From NCBI GenBank assembly GCA_041740315.1, contig JBGSMF010000094.1, forward strand, positions 1-64,000: a DNA stretch of 64,000 bases, in the 5' to 3' direction. This DNA is from JBGSMF01 sp041740315. GTDB lineage: Bacteria > Chloroflexota > Anaerolineae > Fen-1058. Positions 25,586 to 33,827 of the stretch are shown one piece after another (within the stretch, counting starts at the first letter, position 1; each line of letters opens with the position of its first letter). The notes beneath the pieces were generated by a model. The model did no database searches and was not told the DNA's origin. It was given only the letters and a program-made list of their open reading frames with translations. The position numbers and the translations under genes were made by a program.

Positions 25586-27019
25586 CTATCCAGATCCAGT
25601 GCTACCCAACAGGCCACGCTCCAACATTTCTTCAAAGGTCAAAAATTCTTTGGGTTTTTCTGGTTCCTTCTTTTCCTTCGAAGGTGGAACCGGAGGCTCT
25701 GAAGGAGGCGATTCAACAGGACCCAGGTTGCCCAACAGGCCGCGCTTCATTGCCTCTTCAAATGACATGGTTTCCACTGGTTCGGTGGGGGTCGGCTCTT
25801 CAGGAGCAGCCTGACCAGCGCCAGGAGCTTGTCCTAGACCACCCAGGTCACCCAACAAGCCGCGCTTCATTGCCTCTTCAAACGACATAGTCTCTGCAGG
25901 CACTGTAGGGGGTTGCTCTGCCAACGAAGGCAAGGCCTGAGCTTGCTCTGGCTCAACCTTGGCGGTTTGAGCCATCAGGTTAACCATATCACCCATCAAT
26001 CCTTGTGTCATTGCCTCTTCAAAGGTAAGCGTTTGCACCGGCGTAGCGGGAGATCGTTCTTCGGATGGCAGCTCGTGCCCAAACACATTTTCCGCCTGGG
26101 CTGATAGTTCATGGCGCAACTCTTCACGGCTGGGCCCCAAGGGGCCGGTCTTTTTGGTTCTAGCCACTTCGCGCATGGCTCGTTCGGCCAGTTTTTCAAT
26201 CTCACTAGCGGCTTTTTTGGCATACAACCATACCGCGCCCTGTTTCACATACTTGGGCACCATCAAAACCAAAAACAGACCTTTGCCCATGCTGGCCGTG
26301 TAAACACTGAGCCGTTGGCCCTCCATGTAATTTAGGGCAAAGGTTTCCTCTTCACCCAGCATGCGAGCCAGCTTGGAAGAAGTTGTGCGTCCGCTCACAA
26401 TCAGGGTGGTCAGCGACGGCAATTCCGATTCGGCAAAAGGCCCCTTGGCCGAAATGATATAGCCGGCCTCTTCTAACAACAAGACCGATTCGGCGGTCAC
26501 CTGGGCGCGCAGCTCGGTCAAGGCCCTATCAATCTTGCCCATATCGTCTGACGCAAAAATGTACAATCGCGGCGGCCGCTCGGACGGTTCAGTTTCACCC
26601 TCCATAGGCATGGCCAGCAGGGTTTGTGGCGAGGCGGCCAAACTGGGCTTTTTGAGCTCGCGCTTTACAACTTCTAGCACCTCGTTGACCGAAAACGGCT
26701 TTTTCAAGTAATCCGCCACACCAGCCCGCATGGCAGCAATTACGCTGTCCATATCGCCAAACCCGGTCAAGATAATCACCGGCAACAACGGCGACCTCTC
26801 TTTAACCTTCTTGAGCAGGTCAAGCCCGCTCATGCCGCTCATCCGCAGGTCAGTGATTACCAAGTCCATGGCGGCATTTTCCATAATCTGCAGCGCGCGT
26901 TCGCCGCTGGGCGCAGTGCGCACCGAGTAGCCCGCCATGGTCAGCATGTCGCGCAGGGCGCTGCAAATTGCCTCGGTATCATCTACCACCAAAATGTTAG
27001 GAGTAGTTTCTTCAACCAT
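25586..27019 (-). CDS. Receiver-Roadblock protein with four tail motifs
   Basis: This 477-residue protein combines a receiver domain (1-125; ILVVDD, phosphoacceptor Asp57, KKPFSVNEVL), a Roadblock/LC7-like domain (about 150-270; VLLLEEAGYIISAKG, FALNYMEGQRLSVYTASM) and a disordered acidic, Pro-rich tail. The tail has four 14-residue motifs at about 330-343, 377-390, 417-430 and 459-472, with consensus [ST]FEEAMxRGLLG. Roadblock proteins often regulate MglA-type small GTPases. The repeated motif is probably a docking peptide for an unknown partner. No GTPase gene is in the window. Confidence 0.82.
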   Translation of the reverse strand: MVEETTPNILVVDDTEAICSALRDMLTMAGYSVRTAPSGERALQIMENAAMDLVITDLRMSGMSGLDLLKKVKERSPLLPVIILTGFGDMDSVIAAMRAGVADYLKKPFSVNEVLEVVKRELKKPSLAASPQTLLAMPMEGETEPSERPPRLYIFASDDMGKIDRALTELRAQVTAESVLLLEEAGYIISAKGPFAESELPSLTTLIVSGRTTSSKLARMLGEEETFALNYMEGQRLSVYTASMGKGLFLVLMVPKYVKQGAVWLYAKKAASEIEKLAERAMREVARTKKTGPLGPSREELRHELSAQAENVFGHELPSEERSPATPVQTLTFEEAMTQGLMGDMVNLMAQTAKVEPEQAQALPSLAEQPPTVPAETMSFEEAMKRGLLGDLGGLGQAPGAGQAAPEEPTPTEPVETMSFEEAMKRGLLGNLGPVESPPSEPPVPPSKEKKEPEKPKEFLTFEEMLERGLLGSTGSG

Positions 27020-27036
27020 TCATCTCTCCTTGTTCG

Positions 27037-27402
27037 TCAACCTGTGACCATAGCACGAAACGCCAGGGCAAGCAGCAATAACGATGCCAGCCCGTAGATC
27101 AGGATATCACGCCGACCATCGCGGCCATGGGTATAGACAAACACTGCCGGCCAAACCATCGCCACCAGCACACCATACATAAAGTGAGCCGGGCGGTCTG
27201 GCGACGACCCACCGATGGCCAAAGCCAAACCCACCATGCCTTGCGCCACAATGAGCAACTCGCCAATGGCCAGCGTTCCCCAATAATTGCTAGAGACAGG
27301 CTGCTTGCGCCAAACTGCCCACAGCCCCCACGCGCCGCATGCCGCAGAAAACAACATCACCGCGCTAGACAGCCGGCCGTGAATCACAAACAAAATATCC
27401 AT
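27037..27402 (-). CDS. Small membrane protein, four helices
   Basis: This protein of 121 residues has four predicted helices. Histidines near helix ends (IHGRLSS and PAHFMYG) could bind haem or metal, but no family was recognised. It lies 17 bases upstream of the receiver-Roadblock gene and probably shares its transcript. The start ATG has only a weak AGGCGAG site. Confidence 0.65.
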   Translation of the reverse strand: MDILFVIHGRLSSAVMLFSAACGAWGLWAVWRKQPVSSNYWGTLAIGELLIVAQGMVGLALAIGGSSPDRPAHFMYGVLVAMVWPAVFVYTHGRDGRRDILIYGLASLLLLALAFRAMVTG

Positions 27403-27447
27403 CTCGCCTGTACAACACTTATTTTATCACACATGGCAAAAAACAAA

Positions 27448-27472
27448 CACAGTCCGCTTACCGCGGACTGTG
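27448..27472 (-). terminator. Rho-independent terminator of the ccm operon
   Basis: The 10-base-pair stem CACAGTCCGC/GCGGACTGTG closes a 5-base loop. On the minus strand it is followed by TTTGTTTTTTG. It lies about 92 bases after the stop of the glutaredoxin-DUF2085 gene. Confidence 0.88.
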
Positions 27473-27564
27473 CCTTAAAAAGCCACATTCTCGATTCGGA
27501 GAACCCCAACGCACCCAGGGATACTCGCCAGGGCAATTTTATGCGCTGGCTCGCATCACACCCA

Positions 27565-28476
27565 CTAGGCCAACCGCTCGTCAATGGCGGTAAAAGATTC
27601 TTGGAGATATGGCAAGGCCAGCCACATGGTGGCCCAGCCAAACAACGCGCCGGTGATGGCGCGCAAAAGCCAAGTGCTTTCACGGGGCACGCCGCCCGGC
27701 ATCCAGCCAGGCAGCATATAACTTAGCAACTGGCTGCCGCCGTCCAAAGCCATAGGCCCTAGCCCAACCGCCAGGTAAACCCACAACGGTATCGGCCTGA
27801 CCCGCTTGCGCACCAGGCTAAACATCAGGCCACACGCCAACATCGAGCCATAAATTGCAATGTCGCGCTGGCACAGAGCCACTTTAAAACCTACTTGTTC
27901 ATTGCCGGCAAACTCGCGATACTCGCCATAAAGCGGATAGCCCGCCAGTTGGTCTGTGCCCGCCAACTCATTCAGCTCTTGCAGCGAATAGACTACCTGC
28001 GGCCCAAAAAGAAAGTATGAGCGTTGGGGCAGTTGGTGGCAGGCGAATTGATAGACTCTGTAAATGACGCTGGCAGGCCCATTCAGCCCATTAACCATCA
28101 ACACCGGCGCCAGCAATGGCAAACCAAGGTAAATTGCAATGATGGTATTGATAAAAGCCAGCCAATGGCGCGCAAACCAGGCTGATATTTTAAAAGCCAG
28201 GCCATCCTCGTTTCGCTCGGCTGGCAAGGTCCTGGCCACGCTTTTATGCACTCCGGGATGGTTCAAGAATGCCGCCAAACCATCAAAGCTAAAAGGGGCC
28301 GATAGTTCATAGCTATCCAACACCACAACAGGGACCCTGGTTTGGTATCGCCCATACAGCGCGACATCGGCCGTAATATCAACCGCTTTCCAGGTCGCCC
28401 CCAATTGCCGCAGCCAAGACTCGGTTTCTTCACACAGCTTACAGTTAGGTTTAGTATAAAGAATGATTTCGCTCAA
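27565..28476 (-). CDS. Glutaredoxin-DUF2085 fusion membrane protein
   Basis: The 303-residue protein joins a glutaredoxin-like domain (1-80; TKPNCKLCEE with a CxxC pair, then VPVVVLDS) to a DUF2085 membrane domain. The latter has VYQFACHQLPQRSYFLFG and VALCQRDIAIYGSMLACG, then three to four more helices. The CHQ and CQRD cysteines may be redox-active or bind metal. It starts with TTG after GAGGAAATAAC. It is the last gene of the ccm operon, next to the CcdA-type protein, so a thiol-relay role is plausible. Confidence 0.82.
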   Translation of the reverse strand: MSEIILYTKPNCKLCEETESWLRQLGATWKAVDITADVALYGRYQTRVPVVVLDSYELSAPFSFDGLAAFLNHPGVHKSVARTLPAERNEDGLAFKISAWFARHWLAFINTIIAIYLGLPLLAPVLMVNGLNGPASVIYRVYQFACHQLPQRSYFLFGPQVVYSLQELNELAGTDQLAGYPLYGEYREFAGNEQVGFKVALCQRDIAIYGSMLACGLMFSLVRKRVRPIPLWVYLAVGLGPMALDGGSQLLSYMLPGWMPGGVPRESTWLLRAITGALFGWATMWLALPYLQESFTAIDERLA

Positions 28477-28493
28477 GTTATTTCCTCTTCAGA

Positions 28494-28520
28494 AGCTAGG
28501 TTTCTTGCAGAAACCTGGCT
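28494..28520. repeat. AGAAACC/GGTTTCT hairpin repeat
   Basis: AGCTAGGTTTCT and AGAAACCTGGCT pair around TGC. The same AGAAACCxGGTTTCT core appears twice in frame in the GT-C gene at 47931-47966. Confidence 0.7.
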
Positions 28521-28526
28521 TTTTAT

Positions 28527-29348
28527 TTATTTGCCATCGGGTTGCCGCGCCACGGCCTGCCCACCCAGGTAACTAATATAAGCCGGCACCAGCGGCAAGA
28601 CGCATGGCGATAGGAACGACAGCAAGCCCGCCAGCACCGCCACAAAAAACGTGGGCGCCGCTCCGCCGGAAATCAGCCCAGATTCAACGCTGAACAGAGA
28701 CTGTTGGAAGGGGCTTTGCACTGTCCAAATCTTGAGGTTGCGAAAGGTGGGCACCCAGCCCGGCGTAGAAATGTGAAAAGCATCCACCAACAACAGCACA
28801 CCGATCAAAACCAACAGTCCGCCAGTGACCAGCTTGATGGCCGGCATATAGCGGCGCAAGCGGCGCAGTACCAGCATGGCTCGATCTACCGCCAGCCCGG
28901 TCAGCAAGAATGGAATGCCCAAACCCAAAGAATAGCCCAACAGCAAAAAGCCCCCTTGCATTACGGTGTTTTCCTGAAAACCCAGCGTAAGGATTGCCCC
29001 CAGCGTCGGCCCAACGCACGGCGTCCACCCGGCGGAAAAAAAGATGCCCATGAGGTATGAAGAAACAAAGCCCAGGTCGCGCATTCCCGTCATTTGCATG
29101 CGGGTATCATAATTCATAAAGGGAATGTTGACCAGGCCCATGGTAAACAAGCCAAAAATGATGATGACCAATCCGCCTATTTTTGCCAAAATATCCACCG
29201 AGCCGCCCATCAATCGCCCCAGGCCGGTTGCGGCCATTCCCAAAATCACAAACACCGTGCTAAACCCCAACACAAAAACGAGGGCGTGCAAAAAGACTTG
29301 AAAACGCTCCACTGGGCTGGGCGCTGCCGATTGACCTTGAACCATCAT
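28527..29348 (-). CDS. ccdA: CcdA-type thiol-disulfide transporter, circularly permuted
   Basis: The 273-residue protein has six helices and all CcdA motifs, but in a shifted order. It begins at the usual second helix (HALVFVLGFSTVFVILG), continues through FSAGWTPCVGP (Cys111) and YSLGLGIPFLLTG, and ends with LLSFLSPCVLPLVPAYISYL (Cys249), which is normally the first helix. Both redox cysteines are therefore kept. CcdA carries reducing power across the membrane to CcmG and CcmH. The start ATG 29348 has GAGGTGATGGC upstream. It follows the ccmD-like gene by 13 bases. Confidence 0.87.
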   Translation of the reverse strand: MMVQGQSAAPSPVERFQVFLHALVFVLGFSTVFVILGMAATGLGRLMGGSVDILAKIGGLVIIIFGLFTMGLVNIPFMNYDTRMQMTGMRDLGFVSSYLMGIFFSAGWTPCVGPTLGAILTLGFQENTVMQGGFLLLGYSLGLGIPFLLTGLAVDRAMLVLRRLRRYMPAIKLVTGGLLVLIGVLLLVDAFHISTPGWVPTFRNLKIWTVQSPFQQSLFSVESGLISGGAAPTFFVAVLAGLLSFLSPCVLPLVPAYISYLGGQAVARQPDGK

Positions 29349-29361
29349 GCCATCACCTCGC

Positions 29362-29529
29362 TCATTGGGCCTTGCTCTTGCGTTCTTCTTCCAACAAGGT
29401 CTTGAGCGCCTCGAGGTCTTGCTCAAGCGCGCGCTGCTTGCGCTGCATAAAGAACACATAGCCAAACGTGCCTATCCAAAACACCGCATAAGCGGCGGCC
29501 AAAAAGATCAATTTGGTGCTTTCATTCAT
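29362..29529 (-). CDS. CcmD-like small membrane protein
   Basis: A 55-residue protein with one membrane helix (about 5-27) and a basic, then acidic, coiled tail (RKQRALEQDLEALKTLLEEE). Size, topology and position between ccmC and ccdA fit CcmD, which helps release haem-loaded CcmE from CcmC. ATG 29529 has GGAG 9 bases upstream; an in-frame GTG lies at 29544. Confidence 0.75.
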   Translation of the reverse strand: MNESTKLIFLAAAYAVFWIGTFGYVFFMQRKQRALEQDLEALKTLLEEERKSKAQ

Positions 29530-29544
29530 CTCACTTTTCTCCAC

Positions 29545-30252
29545 TTACGATAGCGCAATTTCTTCACGCAACAACGCCAGCGCATCTGCGGCATGCTCAA
29601 GCCGAACGCGCAAGCGCAACAACGTCACGTAAACGAATGTGAACGTAAACAAGCTAAAAAACATGACCAGCCGCATGGTCGCGCTGAGGCCCAGGCCGCC
29701 TTCTGGGTTAGCAGCGCTGGGGCCCACCACCACCGGGTGCTCGGTAAAGGCCGACAGGCGGTTGAGCAAAAAGGTCAACGGCACAGTGATGAACGCCACA
29801 ATACCATACACCGCCGAAAAACGCGCCCGGCGCTGCGGGTCTTCTACCGCGCCGCGCAGCCCCAGGTAGGCCAGGTAAATCAGCCAAGTAAAAGCCACCA
29901 GGGTCAATTGCGGGTTCCACGTCCACCATACGTTCCAGGTGGGACGCGCCCACAGGCTGCCGCTGACCGCGCCCATGGTCAAAAACACCGCGCCTAGCTC
30001 TGCCGACGATGCCGCCAAAATATCCCACCGGCGCGCGTTGGTCCGCAGGTACATGACGCTGCCCACCAGCGTGACAAAGAACGCCAAAAAGCCCACCCAA
30101 TCTACCGATACGTGAAAGTAGAAAATGCGCTGCACGTCGCCCATCCTGGCTTCGCGCGGGGCCACCACCAGCGCCAGCGCCAGCGCCGCCAGCACCAAGA
30201 CGCCGCTGACAACCACCAGCGCCGCGCCCAAACGATCTTGCCCTGTCTTCAC
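29545..30252 (-). CDS. ccmC: Haem exporter CcmC/CcsA-type
   Basis: This protein of 235 residues has six helices. It has the conserved first His in RIFYFHVSVDW, the tryptophan-rich haem-handling motif in WNVWWTWNPQLT, and the second His in FTEHPVV. CcmC loads haem onto CcmE. The WWD motif is a variant (WWTWNPQ rather than WVWDARLT). GTG 30252 was chosen because AGGAGG lies 5-8 bases upstream and it starts after the ccmB stop. Confidence 0.9.
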   Translation of the reverse strand: MKTGQDRLGAALVVVSGVLVLAALALALVVAPREARMGDVQRIFYFHVSVDWVGFLAFFVTLVGSVMYLRTNARRWDILAASSAELGAVFLTMGAVSGSLWARPTWNVWWTWNPQLTLVAFTWLIYLAYLGLRGAVEDPQRRARFSAVYGIVAFITVPLTFLLNRLSAFTEHPVVVGPSAANPEGGLGLSATMRLVMFFSLFTFTFVYVTLLRLRVRLEHAADALALLREEIALS

Positions 30253-30265
30253 CCCTACCTCCTCC

Positions 30266-30937
30266 TCACTCTTCAACAATGAAATCAAAGGTCAGCATCG
30301 AGATCGTAATCAGTATCACATCAAAAGCCAGCAAGATGTTCAACCACTGCTGCCATTCGGCCAGGGGGGCGCCATCCAAAATGCCCGCCGTGGCCTTGAC
30401 CGCCGCAATGATCGCCGGCAAGGTTACGGGGAACAATAAAATGGGCAGCATGACTTCGCGCGCGCGAGTGTTGACCGCAATGGCCGAAAGCAGCGTGCCC
30501 ACTCCCGCAAAACCCAACGTGCCCAAAATCACCACCCCAATCAGGCCGGGCCGGATGAAAGGCAAATTGAACAGGACCACAAACAGCGGCAGGATCACCA
30601 CCTCCACTGCCGTCATAAACAAGGCATTGGCCAGCAGCTTGCCAAAGTAAATGGCGCTGCGGTCTACCGGCGCTAACAGCAGCCCATCCAGACAGCCCTT
30701 GTCTTGCTCAATCGCCAGCGAGCGGCCCAGCCCCAACGTGCCGGCAAAAGTGATGGTGACCCACAACATGCCCGGCGCAACCACGCGCACATCATCAGCG
30801 CGCAATTGAAAGGCAAAGTTGAACACCACACTGACCAGCACGGCAAAGGTCAGCATTGAGCTGAGCATCTCGCGTGTGCGCAGCTCGGCAATCAGGTCTT
30901 TGGCAATGATGGCAAAGACGGCGTGTAAAAATTTCAC
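30266..30937 (-). CDS. ccmB: Haem exporter CcmB
   Basis: Six helices in 223 residues, with the CcmB pattern: IIAKDLIAELRTREMLSSML, LWVTITFAGTLGLGRSLAIEQD and LLLAPVDRSAIYFGKL. It is the permease partner of CcmA in the ABC complex that frees haem-loaded CcmE. It is followed by ccmC 13 bases further on, and ccmA lies 8 bases upstream. Confidence 0.93.
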   Translation of the reverse strand: MKFLHAVFAIIAKDLIAELRTREMLSSMLTFAVLVSVVFNFAFQLRADDVRVVAPGMLWVTITFAGTLGLGRSLAIEQDKGCLDGLLLAPVDRSAIYFGKLLANALFMTAVEVVILPLFVVLFNLPFIRPGLIGVVILGTLGFAGVGTLLSAIAVNTRAREVMLPILLFPVTLPAIIAAVKATAGILDGAPLAEWQQWLNILLAFDVILITISMLTFDFIVEE

Positions 30938-30945
30938 ATTTTAAC

Positions 30946-31653
30946 TCAACCGGCGCTTTGGGCAGTGTGCTGCCGGTACGCCTCCAGAAAGGCCGCACTG
31001 TCGGTTTCCGCCCGCCTGGCCTCAAACACCACCCGCCCCTTGGCAAGCACCACTGCCCGGTCGGCCACGGCCAAGCCGCGCTCTAGGTCGTGGGTAGTCA
31101 TAATCACCGTGCGCCCCTCGGCGCCCACAGATGACAAGACCTGCTCCAAGCGCCCGCCGGCGTCTTGATCTAGCCCCGTGTATGGCTCATCCAGCAGCAT
31201 CAGACGCGGGCGATGCAACACCGCGCGCGCAATGGCCAGGCGCTGCTGCATGCCCCGGCTAAACGTGCGCACCAGGTGATGGCGGCGGTGCGCCAGGCCC
31301 ACAATACTCAGCACCTCATCAATACGCGCTTCAAGATCGGCCACGCCATAAATGCGCCCGTAAAAGCGCAGGTTCTCTTTTGCTGAAAGGTCGCCATACA
31401 GCAGCGGTTGGTGGCTGACCAGGCCAATCTGTCGGCGCGCTTTTGCGGCGCGCTCTGGCAGCGCATGCCCGCCAATGCTCACCCGCCCCGAGGTGGGCCG
31501 AGACAGGGTTGCCAAGATGCGCAGCAGCGTGGTTTTGCCCGCGCCGTTTGGCCCAACCAGTGTGACAAACTCACCTTCGGCCACAGCCAAGTTGACACCG
31601 CGCAGCGCCACCACCGGCCCAAACGATTTCACCAGCGATTTGACCTGAATCAT
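30946..31653 (-). CDS. ccmA: Haem exporter ATP-binding protein CcmA
   Basis: An ABC ATPase of 235 residues: Walker A GPNGAGKTTLLRI, signature FSRGMQQRLAIARA, Walker B LMLLDEPYTGLD and switch TTHD. Its position directly before ccmB fixes the assignment. It supplies energy for release of holo-CcmE from CcmC. ATG 31653 is used; a GTG precedes it by one codon. Confidence 0.93.
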   Translation of the reverse strand: MIQVKSLVKSFGPVVALRGVNLAVAEGEFVTLVGPNGAGKTTLLRILATLSRPTSGRVSIGGHALPERAAKARRQIGLVSHQPLLYGDLSAKENLRFYGRIYGVADLEARIDEVLSIVGLAHRRHHLVRTFSRGMQQRLAIARAVLHRPRLMLLDEPYTGLDQDAGGRLEQVLSSVGAEGRTVIMTTHDLERGLAVADRAVVLAKGRVVFEARRAETDSAAFLEAYRQHTAQSAG

Positions 31654-31672
31654 CACAACTATTCTCTATAGC

Positions 31673-31788
31673 GGCTGGGCATAGGGATGCCCAGCCTGCT
31701 ATTAGACCTTATCGGAAATAGCAGGACGGGCATCCCCATGCCAGTCCGCCAACGTATGGGGATACGTTGGCTACGTTATTTCCGATAA
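31673..31788. repeat. Cluster of three constant-tip hairpins
   Basis: Three hairpins lie in a row upstream of ccmA: 31673-31696 (loop AGGG), 31724-31747 (loop CCCC, one mismatch) and 31749-31770 (loop GGGG). The last two are enclosed by a perfect 12-base inverted repeat (TTATCGGAAATA at 31709-31720 and its complement at 31777-31788). They interrupt the ccm operon between the lipoprotein gene and ccmA, and may tune expression or mRNA stability. Confidence 0.8.
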
Positions 31789-31844
31789 ACTTTATTTTTG
31801 ATCATGCCTATTCTTTGCTCATCAAAGGGAGTTTTCTTTGCTCA

Positions 31845-33209
31845 TCAAAGGTTTTTCCCTTTGTCCATCAATTCGACCAGCGCCGTCTTGAGATCCTCGC
31901 GCTCGCGCCGATACTCGCCCTTGGCGAGCTGGCCCGCTTCGTAAGCATCATCCAGCGCAGCAATTTCATCCAGCAATTTATTCTGACCCAGTTTTTTTGG
32001 GTCACCCAGTTTTTTTGGGTCGCCCAGTTCTTTCGGGTCACCCAATTCCTCTGCCTCATCCACCGCTTCAGGCTGGCGCGATCTCCACCACAACGCCGCC
32101 ACCACTACAGCGACGGTTACAATTGCCAAACCCAGAATCAGCCACAGCGAGTTGGTAGAAGCAGACGCAGCGCCGCCCGCGCCTGCAACTGCGCCGCTCA
32201 GCTTGAATGACAGCGCCTGTCCCGCCGCCAGGGGCGCCGCCGTGCTAAAATTCAAATACGTCGCGCCTTGCGTTGGGCGAGAGCCGGCCAGATTCAACTG
32301 CTGGCTGCTGAGCTGCACGCCCACCTCTGGCAGCAGCAAATTGATATTTTGCACCGGGTAAGCGATGGGCAGAGCCACCTCTAGCGATTGACCATTATAC
32401 GGCAAAACATACGAAAACAAAATCTGGTGGGTGCGTTCGCCCGGATACACCGCCTCGGTATCGGCAAAGCCGCTTTCAGTTGGCAAATATCGCCCGCCCA
32501 GCTCGCTATCATCGAAATTTAGCCCGACTGCGCCGCTGGGCAACTGCACCCGCAACGACAGTCCATCGCTGTCAATAAAAGCGCGGTCGCCGGTATTCGA
32601 CACAACCAACAATTGGTCCACCTTGATGCTGGCCGCTTGCACATCTAAAATCACGTGCATCTGATCCACCCGAATCACGCCGGGGTCGGGGGTAGGCTCG
32701 TATACCGTCAGGGCCAGGTTCAACATCGGTTGATCGGATGCAAAATGCTGGGGATCGGTAAAGTAAAATACTCCCTGATAGTCAGCCACCACAGAGTACA
32801 GCACACCTGGTGTAGTATCCAGCCCCTCAAAGCGCGCCTGCCCGTTCGCATCTACCTGCGCCGTGCGGGTCAAGATCACCGTCTCCATACTTGATGATAA
32901 TGCATACAGCGTCAGCTCAATGCCGGCGGGGATGGAGGCATTGGCTGTGCCATTCGCCAGTTGGGCAACCACAACAGCCTGGCCGGTAGCCGCCGGCTGG
33001 GGCGGCTCGATTGACAGTGACGGCGTGGCCGTTGGTTGGCTCGGCGCGGCGGTAGGCTGAACCTGCGCCACTGCGCCAGGGGCGGCCTGGGCCATTTTGG
33101 TTGGCGGGATAATGGGAATGGCCTCATCGGGCAGCGCGCCTACCGTCGAACAGCCCGCCATCAGCAGTAGCGACACAGCCAGCATAGCATACATAAATGA
33201 GCGAATCAA
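31845..33209 (-). CDS. Lipoprotein with beta domains, TM helix and SHOCT-like tail
   Basis: About 454 residues. A signal with lipobox LMAGC is followed by a Pro/Thr-rich spacer, a carboxypeptidase-regulatory-like beta domain (about 75-170), a second beta domain, a helix (SLWLILGLAIVTVAVVVAALW) and a charged tail. The tail has ELGDPK-type repeats and ends in LLDEIAALDDAYEAGQLAKGEYRRERE. TTG 33209 was chosen: GGAGG lies upstream, and it overlaps the previous stop (TTGA). It resembles the membrane protein at 39649. A role in apocytochrome handling is inferred from the operon only. Confidence 0.75.
   Translation of the reverse strand: MIRSFMYAMLAVSLLLMAGCSTVGALPDEAIPIIPPTKMAQAAPGAVAQVQPTAAPSQPTATPSLSIEPPQPAATGQAVVVAQLANGTANASIPAGIELTLYALSSSMETVILTRTAQVDANGQARFEGLDTTPGVLYSVVADYQGVFYFTDPQHFASDQPMLNLALTVYEPTPDPGVIRVDQMHVILDVQAASIKVDQLLVVSNTGDRAFIDSDGLSLRVQLPSGAVGLNFDDSELGGRYLPTESGFADTEAVYPGERTHQILFSYVLPYNGQSLEVALPIAYPVQNINLLLPEVGVQLSSQQLNLAGSRPTQGATYLNFSTAAPLAAGQALSFKLSGAVAGAGGAASASTNSLWLILGLAIVTVAVVVAALWWRSRQPEAVDEAEELGDPKELGDPKKLGDPKKLGQNKLLDEIAALDDAYEAGQLAKGEYRREREDLKTALVELMDKGKNL
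31986..32050. repeat. 18-base tandem repeat in coding sequence
   Basis: The unit ACCCAGTTTTTTTGGGTC is repeated about 3.5 times with small changes, coding for LGDPKE/K hexapeptides in the tail of the lipoprotein. Confidence 0.85.
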
Positions 33210-33658
33210 GTTTTTGCCTCCAATGAAGCGCCGCACTTGGCACAAAAACGGTCGCCCGGCAAAAAAGGCTGGCCGCAAATCGGGCAGGCTTGCGTGGCGG
33301 CTGTCTTGCGGCGCGCGCGGATCATCGCCTCGATTTCGTCTGCGCCAGTCCCGGCCGCTCGCTCTTTGCGTACCCGCCCCCCAAGCTGATCAAGCTCTTT
33401 TAGCAGCGCCGCGCCCTGGGCTGCGTATTTCTCGCGCAAGACTCCATAATCTTTTTGCAACACCTTGCCGGTTTGAAAGTCAAAATCCAGATCGCGGATC
33501 GCATCTAGCGCGGCGCGGTACTCGGCTTCTAGCGTTTCGCGCCGTGTTTCACCCCTGGGGTCAATCACCCGGCGCTGCCGGCGAACCAAAGGCTGCAACA
33601 CATAAAGCGCCACCGCAGCCCCAAGCGCCAACCCAATTAGAATCGCTGTAATGTCCAT
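33206..33658 (-). CDS. Short CcmI-like protein with zinc ribbon
   Basis: A 150-residue protein with one N-terminal helix, a helical segment (ETLEAEYRAALDAIRDLDFDFQTGKV), typical of the CcmI N-terminal region, and a C-terminal zinc ribbon (CPICG, then CAKCG). TPR repeats of normal CcmI are missing, so it may carry out only the membrane-anchored or CcmH-binding part. Translationally coupled to the downstream lipoprotein (TTGA overlap). Confidence 0.78.
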   Translation of the reverse strand: MDITAILIGLALGAAVALYVLQPLVRRQRRVIDPRGETRRETLEAEYRAALDAIRDLDFDFQTGKVLQKDYGVLREKYAAQGAALLKELDQLGGRVRKERAAGTGADEIEAMIRARRKTAATQACPICGQPFLPGDRFCAKCGASLEAKT

Positions 33659-33689
33659 AGCCAGTCACTCGTTAATCTATTAGATTCTC

Positions 33690-33712
33690 AGAAATAGGCT
33701 ATTTCCGATAGA
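33690..33712. repeat. Inverted repeat around GAAATAGGCTATTTC
   Basis: A palindrome with the segment TATTTCCGATA. The same TATCGGAAATA sequence forms the outer arms of the hairpin cluster at 31709-31788. Confidence 0.6.
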
Positions 33713-33720
33713 ATCTATTG

Positions 33721-33825
33721 GTAACTGCTCAGCCTACCCTCCCGCAGGTTACAAATGTGGCGGCCTGGGCCAGTTGCGCTTGCTCATCCAAAAGCGTTCA
33801 AACCTGCGGGAGGGTGAGCAGTTAC
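33721..33825. repeat. MITE-like repeat, copy 1
   Basis: 105 bases with long terminal inverted repeats (CCTACCCTCCCGCAGGTT, mirrored by AACCTGCGGGAGGGT, with GTAACTGCTC/GAGCAGTTAC outside). The core carries TTGCTCATCCAAAAG. A second copy at 57238-57358 is in reverse orientation. No transposase is present. Confidence 0.85.
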
Positions 33826-33827
33826 AT

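Noticed and set aside
27127..27726. A 199-codon plus-strand open frame
   Set aside because: It crosses the terminator hairpin and lies antisense to a membrane protein gene and the end of the glutaredoxin-DUF2085 gene; no protein features.
28494..28520. Hairpin after the ccdA gene considered as a terminator
   Set aside because: Its T-run is on the plus strand whereas the genes on both sides run on the minus strand; it matches a repeat unit found inside a gene elsewhere.
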